Shown: piece by piece, positions 1 to 7,122 of the stretch
Position numbering within the stretch: the first letter of the stretch is position 1
Layout: every line of letters begins with the position of its first letter
NCBI GenBank assembly: GCA_902797165.1
Contig: CADBRU010000008.1
Coordinates: forward strand, 62,001-126,000
Source of the DNA: an uncultured Elusimicrobium sp.
GTDB taxonomy: Bacteria; Elusimicrobiota; Elusimicrobia; Elusimicrobiales; Elusimicrobiaceae
Direction of reading: 5' to 3'
Length of the DNA stretch: 64,000 nucleotides
The notes under the pieces: generated by a model
Told to the model about the DNA's origin: nothing
What the model saw: the letters and a program-made list of their open reading frames with translations, nothing else
The model's database searches: none
Position numbers and translations under genes: made by a program

Positions 1-45
1 TCTTTAGAAGATATTTATCCCGATATGGATGAACTGCTGGGGTAA
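1..45 (+). CDS. C-terminal end of an unidentified gene (partial)
   Basis: The first 14 codons of the window are open in frame 1 (ending DMDELLG) and stop with TAA at 43-45, just before the convergent prepilin gene ends at 47. Acidic C-terminal tails of this kind are common, but too little is visible to name a family, and a chance open stretch cannot be excluded. Confidence 0.35.
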   Translation, partial: SLEDIYPDMDELLG

Positions 46-46
46 A

Positions 47-583
47 CTAATAAGGTAGTTTGTAAACTTTATGACCGGATCCTTCATTTCCTACATAGGT
101 TCCGCCCATAGATTGGCAAGCCTTTTGATAAGTTTCATTGAGTCCGGCACAATGTACACCTTCTCTTTGAGCTCCCGTTGAAAGATGATCGAAGTAAAAA
201 GTAATGGCTCCTTTGGAAGTGCCATTTGGGTCCGGTACGCCGATAAATACACGGCTATTAAACGAATTGACTCCATATAAAGAAATTTCTATCCAACCAT
301 TATTAGCCAGTTGAGCTTGTAGGTGTGTATCGGTTTGGGTGGAAGGAGTGTACCCGCCTATATCTATACCTAAATTCTCTAAACGTGCGGTATATTGCCC
401 GTTTTCTAAATAATAAACTTCTTCGGCATCTTTAATAGAGCGTGCGGTTATAAATGCTTGAGATAAACGAGATTTTGCCACTGCCACTTGATATTGCGGC
501 AGAGCAATGGCAGAGAGTATGCCGATAATCAAAACTACTACCAATAGTTCAATGAGTGTAAAGGCTTTGTTATTTTTTATCAT
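47..583 (-). CDS. type IV prepilin-like protein (pilin paralogue 1)
   Basis: 178-residue class III-type prepilin: a short basic leader, then the FTLIELLVVVLIIGILSAIA helix with the conserved Glu5, then a globular domain. The residue before the Phe is Ala (NNKA/FTLIE), where prepilin peptidases normally find Gly, so processing may be less efficient. The C-terminal domain ends with a YQKACQSMGG-type motif and YKLPY, which is shared with the prepilin at 25082-25603. I chose the ATG at 583 because AAGGA lies just upstream and because a longer start would run back into recO. It follows recO by 10 bases on the same strand, so it may be co-transcribed. No pilus assembly gene is nearby. The role (major pilin, minor pilin or pseudopilin) cannot be read from the sequence. 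Confidence 0.85.
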   Translation of the reverse strand: MIKNNKAFTLIELLVVVLIIGILSAIALPQYQVAVAKSRLSQAFITARSIKDAEEVYYLENGQYTARLENLGIDIGGYTPSTQTDTHLQAQLANNGWIEISLYGVNSFNSRVFIGVPDPNGTSKGAITFYFDHLSTGAQREGVHCAGLNETYQKACQSMGGTYVGNEGSGHKVYKLPY

Positions 584-593
584 ATTTTTTCCT

Positions 594-1286
594 TTAATTA
601 AGAACGGCCGTCGGTGTAACAGAAACAGAATGTTCAATAGGATTATGTTCACTTTGCAACCCCAGCGGCTTGAGTGTTTGCAAAGGGAAATTGAGATACT
701 GATTTAAAAAGCGGCGGCATACTTCTTGGCATTTGCCTAAAGAAAGTAAATCTTCCGGTTCCGAAAAATTCAAACTGCTAAATGCTTCTTCGTGCATGCG
801 GCGCCAAAACTCAGGTGTAATTTGCAGTACAGGGTGATCTAACCCAAAGCCGGCAGCCGCCATTAAACGTAGCGTAAAAGCCGGGGCAAATGCGGGCGTC
901 GGGTCTGACAAATCTAATTCGGTTAAGGCTTGCAGTAACAAACGATATTTGTCCGGGCTGGGTTGGCGCAGCGGGGTTAGGCGCATCATCAGTTCGCAAC
1001 AATGCAGCGCCATGGTTTGCCGCCGGAGATTTTGCCGAATGGCGGGGAAAATATGGTTAATTTTGCCGCCGGTTACCGTTCCGATAACTTGCGGACTTTT
1101 TTGGTAAATGCGATATTCCGCACAGGCAAAAGGTTCGGACAGTGCTTTTAGTTTGCCTTTGGCTTTATTTACACCGGGAATACGCAAGTTAATCCGCCCG
1201 TAATTTTGTGTGTATAAAGACACAATACGGTCGTTTTCACGGAAATCTTGGCGGAACAAAATAATGCCCATGTCCGAAAAAATCAT
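594..1286 (-). CDS. recO: DNA repair protein RecO
   Basis: 230 residues, the usual RecO length. The N-terminus has the OB-fold pattern of the family (GIILFRQDFRENDRIVSLYT, then GRINLRIPGVNKAKG), followed by the helical C-terminal part. RecO is a recombination mediator that works with RecR to load RecA onto SSB-coated single strands and anneals complementary strands. The start at 1286 keeps five residues before the conserved MGIILFRQ; the ATG at 1271 is an alternative, and neither has a clear ribosome binding site. It is transcribed divergently from rpmH and is followed closely by a prepilin gene. Confidence 0.85.
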   Translation of the reverse strand: MIFSDMGIILFRQDFRENDRIVSLYTQNYGRINLRIPGVNKAKGKLKALSEPFACAEYRIYQKSPQVIGTVTGGKINHIFPAIRQNLRRQTMALHCCELMMRLTPLRQPSPDKYRLLLQALTELDLSDPTPAFAPAFTLRLMAAAGFGLDHPVLQITPEFWRRMHEEAFSSLNFSEPEDLLSLGKCQEVCRRFLNQYLNFPLQTLKPLGLQSEHNPIEHSVSVTPTAVLN

Positions 1287-1340
1287 ATATATAAATGTAG
1301 CAAATTTAGCGCGCGCGTGCGTAACCTTTCAAAAAATATT

Positions 1341-1369
1341 TGGAAAAGGACTATTTGATAAGTTATAAT
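1341..1369 (+). promoter_or_regulatory. candidate promoter of rpmH operon
   Basis: TGGAAA at 1341-1346 and a perfect TATAAT at 1364-1369 are separated by 17 bases, with about 90 bases of leader before the rpmH start. The -35 matches 4 of 6 consensus positions. Confidence 0.5.
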
Positions 1370-1430
1370 ATATAGGTCCTTTTGTGCCGCAAAATGCGGT
1401 CAAGGAGAATTTAACTTATAATATAGGAGT

Positions 1431-1458
1431 ATACGGGCCTGAAAAATTCCGCCCGTAT
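1431..1458 (+). promoter_or_regulatory. hairpin in the rpmH leader
   Basis: ATACGGGC at 1431-1438 is the exact reverse complement of GCCCGTAT at 1451-1458, giving an 8-bp stem with a 12-base loop. It ends 12 bases before the L34 start codon, where it would cover the region in which a Shine-Dalgarno site should lie. It may control translation of L34; this is inference. Confidence 0.4.
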
Positions 1459-1470
1459 AATAGAAGCAAA

Positions 1471-1608
1471 ATGTTACCTACATACAGACCTAATAAAGCC
1501 AAAAGAGCGAAACATATCGGATTCCGTGCCCGTATGGCCACTGCCGGCGGACGGAAAGTCCTTAGTTCCAGAAGAGCCAAAGGCCGCCACGAATTAATCC
1601 GGGCCTAA
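1471..1608 (+). CDS. rpmH: 50S ribosomal protein L34
   Basis: 45-residue, very basic protein beginning [18 protein letters not shown] and containing the family signature [24 protein letters not shown]34 is a small structural protein of the large ribosomal subunit. An in-frame longer reading exists upstream, but the family always begins at this Met. It is followed one base later by rnpA, the conserved bacterial order rpmH-rnpA-yidD-yidC-khpB. The usual neighbour dnaA is not upstream; recO is instead. Confidence 0.95.
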   Translation: MLPTYRPNKAKRAKHIGFRARMATAGGRKVLSSRRAKGRHELIRA

Positions 1609-1609
1609 T

Positions 1610-2002
1610 ATGCTTAAACAGGGCTTGTCCAAAGGGCACCGCCTACATCTTAAAAACGATTTTAAAGAGATTATACAAGGCGGCAAACGCATACAAGATA
1701 AAAATCTTGTCCTTTGGTACAAGCCGGCCTCATTGGATACTTGTAAAAAACGTATGGGGCTGGTTGTATCTAAAAAGTTGGGTAGTGCGGTGGTGCGTAA
1801 CCGGACTAAACGGCTTCTTCGGGAAGCTTTCAGATTAAACCGGGAAAAATTGAAAGACGGGGTAGATTATATTTTTAGTCCTCGTCGCAGCGAAGAATGG
1901 ACTACACTTTTACGAGCAACTGATTTTTTGCTCAGTGTGTGTCAAAAGGCCGATTTATTAAAAGAAAACGTAACCCTATCGGCAACTGAAAAAAATGCAT
2001 AA
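1610..2002 (+). CDS. rnpA: ribonuclease P protein component
   Basis: 130 residues. The RNP motif is visible as [29 protein letters not shown], the basic helix that contacts RNase P RNA. RnpA is the protein cofactor for 5' maturation of tRNA precursors. It starts one base after the rpmH stop and overlaps yidD by 8 bases, which indicates translational coupling in the rpmH operon. The RNase P RNA gene itself was not recognised in this window. Confidence 0.93.
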   Translation: MLKQGLSKGHRLHLKNDFKEIIQGGKRIQDKNLVLWYKPASLDTCKKRMGLVVSKKLGSAVVRNRTKRLLREAFRLNREKLKDGVDYIFSPRRSEEWTTLLRATDFLLSVCQKADLLKENVTLSATEKNA

Positions 2003-2231
2003 AATTTCGCTGGTTTTGAAACGTATTGTATTAGTTTTGTTAAGTATTTTTATGCTGCTGGTTAGACCGCTTTTAGGTCCTAAAGGAGTGTGCCGTTTTA
2101 CTCCGACTTGCAGCCAATATGCTAGAGAAGCAATTGAAAAATACGGAATTTTGAAAGGAGGATGGTTGGCTCTAGTGCGTCTAAGCAAATGCCATCCGTT
2201 CCATCCGGGCGGCTATGATCCGCTTCCTTAA
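1995..2231 (+). CDS. yidD: membrane protein insertion efficiency factor YidD
   Basis: 78 residues with the complete YidD signature: one hydrophobic N-terminal stretch, then [43 protein letters not shown]. YidD is a small inner-membrane-associated protein that helps YidC-dependent insertion. It overlaps the end of rnpA and precedes yidC, as in most bacteria. Confidence 0.95.
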   Translation: MHKISLVLKRIVLVLLSIFMLLVRPLLGPKGVCRFTPTCSQYAREAIEKYGILKGGWLALVRLSKCHPFHPGGYDPLP

Positions 2232-2304
2232 GTCCGTACCGTTTTGACTGAAAGCCTACTGAATAAGTCCAGCCGTTTGAACGGCCGTCTTATCAGAGGA
2301 TTTT

Positions 2305-3891
2305 ATGGACAGAAAATTTCTTCTGGCGGCATTATTTTTCATGTTGCTGCTAACGGGATATAATCAGTTTGTCGTGATCCCGCGTATGCAAAAACAGCAA
2401 GCCGCCCAGCAGCAAGCACTTGAACAAGCACAAACCGAAATACAAAGTGCAGAAACTGCTTCACCTGTAGCCAAAGTAAAACCTTCTTCCGCTCCGGAAG
2501 AATTGATTCGTTTTCAATCTCCCACTGCCCAAATTATCTTTTCTTCCAAAGGTGCCGGTATTAAAACCTTTCTTTTCAAAGATAAGGTGGAAGATGTTGA
2601 TTTAACCCCGTACAAAGGGGTCGGATATTTTGCTACTTTGCCGGAGTTGGACTTTGAGGAAAGTAAACGCACGCAAGATTCAATTACCTTCGTGGCAAAT
2701 CTCTCCTCCGGCGTAAGTTTACAAAAAACATATCGTTTCGGGGAGCAAGGGCTTAACGGGCTGGATATGATTTTTCATAATACTACCGCGCAAGCCTTTA
2801 CGATTCCGGCTTTTGATGTTAATTTCGGGCCGGGGCTTTCCACGGTAAAAAGTGAAATTAATGATAATGAACGGGAATCTAAGGCCGTTTATTTGATTCA
2901 AGAGCAAGGGAAGAAAAACCCGACCTTGGTTAAATTTACACCGAAAGATACCTCTCCCGCTTCCGGTAAAGATTGGATATGGGCGGGGGTACAAAACCGT
3001 TATTTCCTAAGCGTATTAATTCCGCAGAATTGGACCGCGGGCACTTTATCTACTCGCAAAGAAAAAGTGACCACCCGCAAACGTTTGTGGGGTCTAATGG
3101 GTCAAGCCCAAGTGGAGGGACCGCAATTATCCATTCACGTTCCGCCGCAAACTTTGGAAGCCAAATCTACCAAAGAATTAAAATCAGATTTCTACTTCGG
3201 ACCGAAAGATTATCAGTTGTTTGAAACCTTGCCGTACCATTTAAGCCGCAGTATTGAGTTTGGCTTTTTCGGTGCGTTAGGGCGTTTGGCACGAAATATA
3301 TTGGAACTATTCTATCGTTGGACCGGTAACTATGGGGTAGCCATTATTATGTTGACGATTTTGTTGCAAACTTTCTTATTTAAGTTTACGCAATTATCAC
3401 TCAAATCCAGTGCCCAAATGAAGAAAGTACAACCGGAAATGAAACGTTTGCAAGAGAAGTATAAAGGTAATCCGGAAGTATTAAACCGCGAAATGATGGC
3501 ACTCTATCAAAAGCATCACATTAATCCTTTGATGGGTTGTTTGCCGATGCTTATTCAGTTGCCTATTTTCCTGGCGTTGTTTAATGCACTGCGCACTTCG
3601 TGGTCTTTACACGGGGCAAAATTTATTTGGTGGATCACCGATTTATCTTCCAAAGATCCGTATTATATTTTGCCTATTTTAATGGGTGCGGTGATGTATT
3701 TGCAGCAACGGGCCACCATGCCGGCCGGTATGGATGCTACCCAAGCCGCTATGTTTAAATATATGCCACTTATTTTTACCCTGCTGTTTATGAATTTTCC
3801 GTCGGGGTTGGTATTATATTGGTTGACGAACAGTTTGATTACCTTCGGTATTCAAACATTGGTAAATAAGAAACTTGCTAAAGCAGACTAA
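2305..3891 (+). CDS. yidC: membrane protein insertase YidC
   Basis: 528 residues with Gram-negative YidC architecture: an N-terminal membrane anchor (about residues 4-21), a Gln/Ala-rich linker, a large periplasmic beta domain (about 60-320), and a C-terminal core of several transmembrane helices. The core includes NYGVAIIMLTILLQ, the cytoplasmic hairpin MKKVQPEMKRLQEKYKGNPE, and PMLIQLPIFLALFNALR. YidC inserts and folds inner-membrane proteins alone or with SecYEG/SecDF, whose genes lie near 49-51.7 kb. AGAGGA precedes the ATG. The large periplasmic domain supports a diderm host. Confidence 0.96.
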   Translation: MDRKFLLAALFFMLLLTGYNQFVVIPRMQKQQAAQQQALEQAQTEIQSAETASPVAKVKPSSAPEELIRFQSPTAQIIFSSKGAGIKTFLFKDKVEDVDLTPYKGVGYFATLPELDFEESKRTQDSITFVANLSSGVSLQKTYRFGEQGLNGLDMIFHNTTAQAFTIPAFDVNFGPGLSTVKSEINDNERESKAVYLIQEQGKKNPTLVKFTPKDTSPASGKDWIWAGVQNRYFLSVLIPQNWTAGTLSTRKEKVTTRKRLWGLMGQAQVEGPQLSIHVPPQTLEAKSTKELKSDFYFGPKDYQLFETLPYHLSRSIEFGFFGALGRLARNILELFYRWTGNYGVAIIMLTILLQTFLFKFTQLSLKSSAQMKKVQPEMKRLQEKYKGNPEVLNREMMALYQKHHINPLMGCLPMLIQLPIFLALFNALRTSWSLHGAKFIWWITDLSSKDPYYILPILMGAVMYLQQRATMPAGMDATQAAMFKYMPLIFTLLFMNFPSGLVLYWLTNSLITFGIQTLVNKKLAKAD

Positions 3892-3902
3892 GGAGCAATT
3901 TT

Positions 3903-4997
3903 ATGCCACAAAAAGTAAAAATAGAAGCCGCAGAAGTATCTCAGGCTATTACAAAAGGACTTAAAAAATTAGGCCTACGCAAAGATCAAGCAGAAGTAAA
4001 AGTTTTGCAGCAGCCGCGTAAAGGATTTTTAGGCATTGGCGCGCGTAACGCCATTGTGGAAATCCGTCAAAAACGCTGGGTATCGGATGATTTAGATTCC
4101 CAAATTTATATGGATGTGCCGAAGAAAAAACGTTCCCAAGGACGTAAAGGTGGTAATCGCGGCGGTCGCAAAAGCGGTATAAAAGAAATTAAACGCGGCG
4201 GAAGACGTGCGTATGGCTCTCGTCGCGCAGATAAAGCACCGCGCGAAAATGAAGCGCAGTTGCTGCCCGCCTTGGAAATTCAAAACGCGGTAATTCCGGA
4301 AAATTTGAAAGAGCCGATGCAACAAGCCCAAGCCTATATTGCAGACATATTGGCGCACATGGGCATCAAAGTAGAAAATTTGCATACGTGGTGGGATGAA
4401 AAACAAAACCGCATTTTAATTACATTAGATTGCGATAAACCGGCCATTGTAATCGGCAAAGAAGGCAAGACGCTCGAATCTTTGCAATATTTAACTACGT
4501 TGAGCATCAGCCGCCATTTTGCCAAACCGATTTCCGTAGTCGTAGATACGCAAAATTATTGGCGCAAAGCGGAAGATAAAATCAATGCGGATTTGGAATA
4601 TGGCATTAACCAAATTAAAAAAGGGTATAGCGTGTATCGTTTCCGCCCGATGAGCGCGCAACTGCGCCGCTACATTCACCGCGCCGCGGAAAATAATGAA
4701 TTTGTAATTACGGTATCTGAAGGGGAGGGGGAATGGCGTAAAGTAACTTTAAGACCTCGCCCGGCAGACCAACCGGTAGCCAAAGCGGCAGAAGCAATCG
4801 TCGCAGAACCGGTGGTTGTGGAAACCATTGAAAAGACGGTAGTGGAAACTCCGGCTACGGTAGTAGAAACCGTTACACAAACTACGGTAATCGAAACGGT
4901 AGCGGAACAACCGGCTCAAACCCCGGCTGAAACGGCCCCGGTTGCCGACGTGCAACCCGCGCCGCAAACTACTGTGCAAAATACCGAAAACAAATAG
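3903..4997 (+). CDS. khpB: KhpB/Jag RNA-binding protein with extended tail
   Basis: 364 residues, much longer than the usual 200-300. Order: Jag-N domain (1-50, GFLGIGARNAIVEI); a Gly/Arg/Lys-rich linker (about 70-105) resembling RGG-type RNA-binding tails; a KH domain (about 140-200, containing GKEGKTLESLQYLTTL); an R3H domain (about 205-285, PMSAQLRRYIHRAAENNEFV, then GEGEWRKVTLRP); and a Val/Glu/Thr/Pro/Ala-rich tail of about 75 residues rich in VVET-like repeats. KhpB proteins bind RNA with KhpA and affect cell division and envelope gene expression. It is next to yidC as usual, and a strong terminator follows. Confidence 0.92.
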   Translation: MPQKVKIEAAEVSQAITKGLKKLGLRKDQAEVKVLQQPRKGFLGIGARNAIVEIRQKRWVSDDLDSQIYMDVPKKKRSQGRKGGNRGGRKSGIKEIKRGGRRAYGSRRADKAPRENEAQLLPALEIQNAVIPENLKEPMQQAQAYIADILAHMGIKVENLHTWWDEKQNRILITLDCDKPAIVIGKEGKTLESLQYLTTLSISRHFAKPISVVVDTQNYWRKAEDKINADLEYGINQIKKGYSVYRFRPMSAQLRRYIHRAAENNEFVITVSEGEGEWRKVTLRPRPADQPVAKAAEAIVAEPVVVETIEKTVVETPATVVETVTQTTVIETVAEQPAQTPAETAPVADVQPAPQTTVQNTENK

Positions 4998-5013
4998 TTT
5001 ATTGGTGTTTATT

Positions 5014-5041
5014 AAAACCCCGCTTTGTGCGGGGTTTTTTG
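5014..5041 (+). terminator. rho-independent terminator after khpB
   Basis: AACCCCGC/GCGGGGTT stem followed by a T6 run. A TATAAT begins at 5042, directly after the T run, so terminator and prepilin promoter are fused. Confidence 0.85.
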
Positions 5042-5047
5042 TATAAT
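5034..5047 (+). promoter_or_regulatory. prepilin promoter with T-tract/-10 signature
   Basis: TTTTTTGTATAAT: the T tract of the upstream terminator abuts a perfect -10 hexamer at 5042-5047, 35 bases before the prepilin start. No canonical -35 is seen. The same T6-7-G(G)-TA(T/A)A(A/G)T signature precedes the prepilins at 24993, 25603, 44465 and 47031. Confidence 0.45.
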
Positions 5048-5082
5048 TTTACAAGCAGTATAAATTATTTTGGAGAAAATAT

Positions 5083-5604
5083 ATGAAAAAAGGTTTTACG
5101 CTTATTGAACTATTGGTAGTAGTGTTGATTATCGGCATTTTGTCTGCCATTGCTTTGCCGCAATATACCAAAGCCGTTGAAAAAGCACGCGCTACCGAAG
5201 CAGTGCAAAATATATCTGCTTTGCAAAAAGCAATTGATGTGTATGTATTGGAGAACGGATATCCCAGTAGCGGTATAACGAGATTTTTAGGAAATAACGC
5301 AACGGGTGTATTGGATATCGATATTACAGCGGGAATGAATTGTAGTGTCAGAGGTGGTGATGAATGCTCGAATAAACACTTTGCTTATTATGCACTTTGC
5401 ACTGCCACTTATTGTCAAGTTTCTGCTTGTCGTCTTGCAAATGGAAATAATGCATGCTTAGATTCAGATTATGAACTTGAGTTAATTAAAAATAAATCTA
5501 CGGATGTATGGAATAAAACATGTTATTACTGGGACGATAGAGATACGGAGTTTATTTGTAAAGGACTGGAACCTTTAGGTTTTACAAGAGGAAGTTGTTG
5601 TTAA
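5083..5604 (+). CDS. cysteine-rich type IV prepilin-like protein (paralogue 2)
   Basis: 173 residues. The leader is MKKG, cleaved before FTLIELLVVVLIIGILSAIA; Glu5 is present. The globular domain holds ten cysteines, including a terminal SCC, far more than the single disulfide of typical type IV pilins. The segment around TCYYWDDRDTEFICKGL resembles the end of the prepilin at 24517-24993. TGGAGAA gives a good ribosome binding site 8 bases before the ATG. The gene interrupts an otherwise conserved khpB-mnmE order and has its own promoter signature and terminator. Its specific role is not readable. Confidence 0.88.
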   Translation: MKKGFTLIELLVVVLIIGILSAIALPQYTKAVEKARATEAVQNISALQKAIDVYVLENGYPSSGITRFLGNNATGVLDIDITAGMNCSVRGGDECSNKHFAYYALCTATYCQVSACRLANGNNACLDSDYELELIKNKSTDVWNKTCYYWDDRDTEFICKGLEPLGFTRGSCC

Positions 5605-5636
5605 TTTCTCATAACAATTAAATGTAATCTTGATTA

Positions 5637-5668
5637 GGGCGGCAGCGTATTAAGCCGCCCTTCTTATT
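5637..5668 (+). terminator. terminator after prepilin 2
   Basis: GGGCGGC (5637-5643) and GCCGCCC (5654-5660) form a 7-bp stem followed by TTCTTATTT. The 95 bases that follow, up to mnmE, include a GC-rich alternating stretch around 5680-5715 that can also fold. Confidence 0.75.
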
Positions 5669-5763
5669 TGTGGTACGCGCACACGCGCCCGAGCGCCTAT
5701 AGGGGCGCGCGCGTTCGAAAAAACCCTATTCAAGCCTACCCAAAAATTATAAAATAACTATAT

Positions 5764-7122
5764 ATGCAAACCACGATTTGTGCCCCGGCCACCGGACCGG
5801 GACAAAGTGCGGTGTCGCTTATTCGTTTAAGCGGCCCGCAGGCGCTTGCTATTTTGCACAAACTCACCAAGGGGCAAAAAACATTTCCCGCGCGTGAGCA
5901 AGTATTTTGCCGTCTCTATGACGGAGAACAAATTTTAGATGAAGCTTTAGTTACTTATTTTGCCGCGCCGCGCAGTTTCACCGGGGAAGAGGTAGTGGAA
6001 TTTGCCTTGCATGGCTCTGCCTATATTCGCGGGCGGTTACTCGAACTACTTTGCGCCAGCGGTGCAGAACCGGCCAAACGGGGGGAATTTTCCTATCGGG
6101 CATTTCTAAACGGGAAAATGGACCTTTTGCAAGCACAGGGCCTTTGCGATTTAATTGCCGCCGGAAATAAAGCCGCTCATGATTTGGCGGTTTCTTCTTT
6201 AGACGGCCGTTTGAGCGGTTGTTTGATGCAAACTAAAACCGCGCTTACCAATTTGCTGGCACAAATTGAGGCGCGTTTGGATGATGTGGACGAAGAAATG
6301 CCGCCGCTTGATGCTCTGCAAACCGAGCAAATTTTGCAGACGCAAATTAATCAACTGGCGCAACTGGCGGATACTTTTTCCGTCGGAAGACTTTTAAAAG
6401 AGGGCTTGAAAGTAGCCATTGTGGGCGCGCCCAATTGCGGCAAGTCCAGTTTGCTTAATGCGCTGGTAGGTTTTGACCGTGCGATTGTGTCGGAGCAAAG
6501 CGGCACGACGCGCGATACGGTAGAAGAAACATTAGATTTAGACGGGCAAAAAATTATTTTGACCGATACTGCCGGCATTCGAGATCACGCACTGGACCCG
6601 GCCGAACAAGAGGGGATGAAACGCAGTTTGAAAGCCATTGAGAAGGCAGATGTTGTGCTTTTTGTGGCAGATCTGACGCGTGATTTAACTTTGCAAGAAG
6701 AAACTCTATGGGCAGACGTGCAAAAAGCCGATAAACCCACGGTGCTGGTATTAAATAAAACCGATGAAGCCCCGCAAGGACATTGTAAGTTAGAAGGCAA
6801 AGCACAATATACCATTTATGTTTCGTGCAAAAACGGAGACGGTATCGGCAAATTAAAACAGGAATTATTAAATTTCGTAAATGTGCCCGGTGTCAAAGCC
6901 ACCGACGGAGTGATGATTTCAAATTTGCGCCAATATCAAGCAGTTTTAGACGCGCAAACGGAACTGGAAAGTGCCTTGGTGCAATTTAAACGCGCCGGCG
7001 GTTTGGAGTTATATGCAGAGCATATCCGCGCGGCTTTACGGGCACTGAAAGATTTAACGGGAGAAGTAACGCCCGACGATGTATTGGATGTAATTTTTTC
7101 AACTTTTTGTTTAGGAAAATAA
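5764..7122 (+). CDS. mnmE: tRNA modification GTPase MnmE
   Basis: 452 residues, normal MnmE length. An N-terminal folate-binding domain (ATGPGQSAVSLIRLSGP) is followed by a helical domain holding an inserted G domain: G1 GAPNCGKSSLLN (about 220-231), G2 region SGTTRDTVEE, G3 DTAG, G4 NKTD. The protein ends in FCLGK, the C-terminal C-[IL]-GK motif needed for catalysis. With MnmG it makes the cmnm5 modification of U34 in several tRNAs. It abuts mnmG with no spacing. The start has little Shine-Dalgarno sequence. Confidence 0.96.
   Translation: MQTTICAPATGPGQSAVSLIRLSGPQALAILHKLTKGQKTFPAREQVFCRLYDGEQILDEALVTYFAAPRSFTGEEVVEFALHGSAYIRGRLLELLCASGAEPAKRGEFSYRAFLNGKMDLLQAQGLCDLIAAGNKAAHDLAVSSLDGRLSGCLMQTKTALTNLLAQIEARLDDVDEEMPPLDALQTEQILQTQINQLAQLADTFSVGRLLKEGLKVAIVGAPNCGKSSLLNALVGFDRAIVSEQSGTTRDTVEETLDLDGQKIILTDTAGIRDHALDPAEQEGMKRSLKAIEKADVVLFVADLTRDLTLQEETLWADVQKADKPTVLVLNKTDEAPQGHCKLEGKAQYTIYVSCKNGDGIGKLKQELLNFVNVPGVKATDGVMISNLRQYQAVLDAQTELESALVQFKRAGGLELYAEHIRAALRALKDLTGEVTPDDVLDVIFSTFCLGK

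Noticed and set aside
1384-1470. Longer N-terminus for L34
   Set aside because: L34 proteins begin MxxTxxP and the extra codons cover the leader hairpin; no ribosome binding site supports them.
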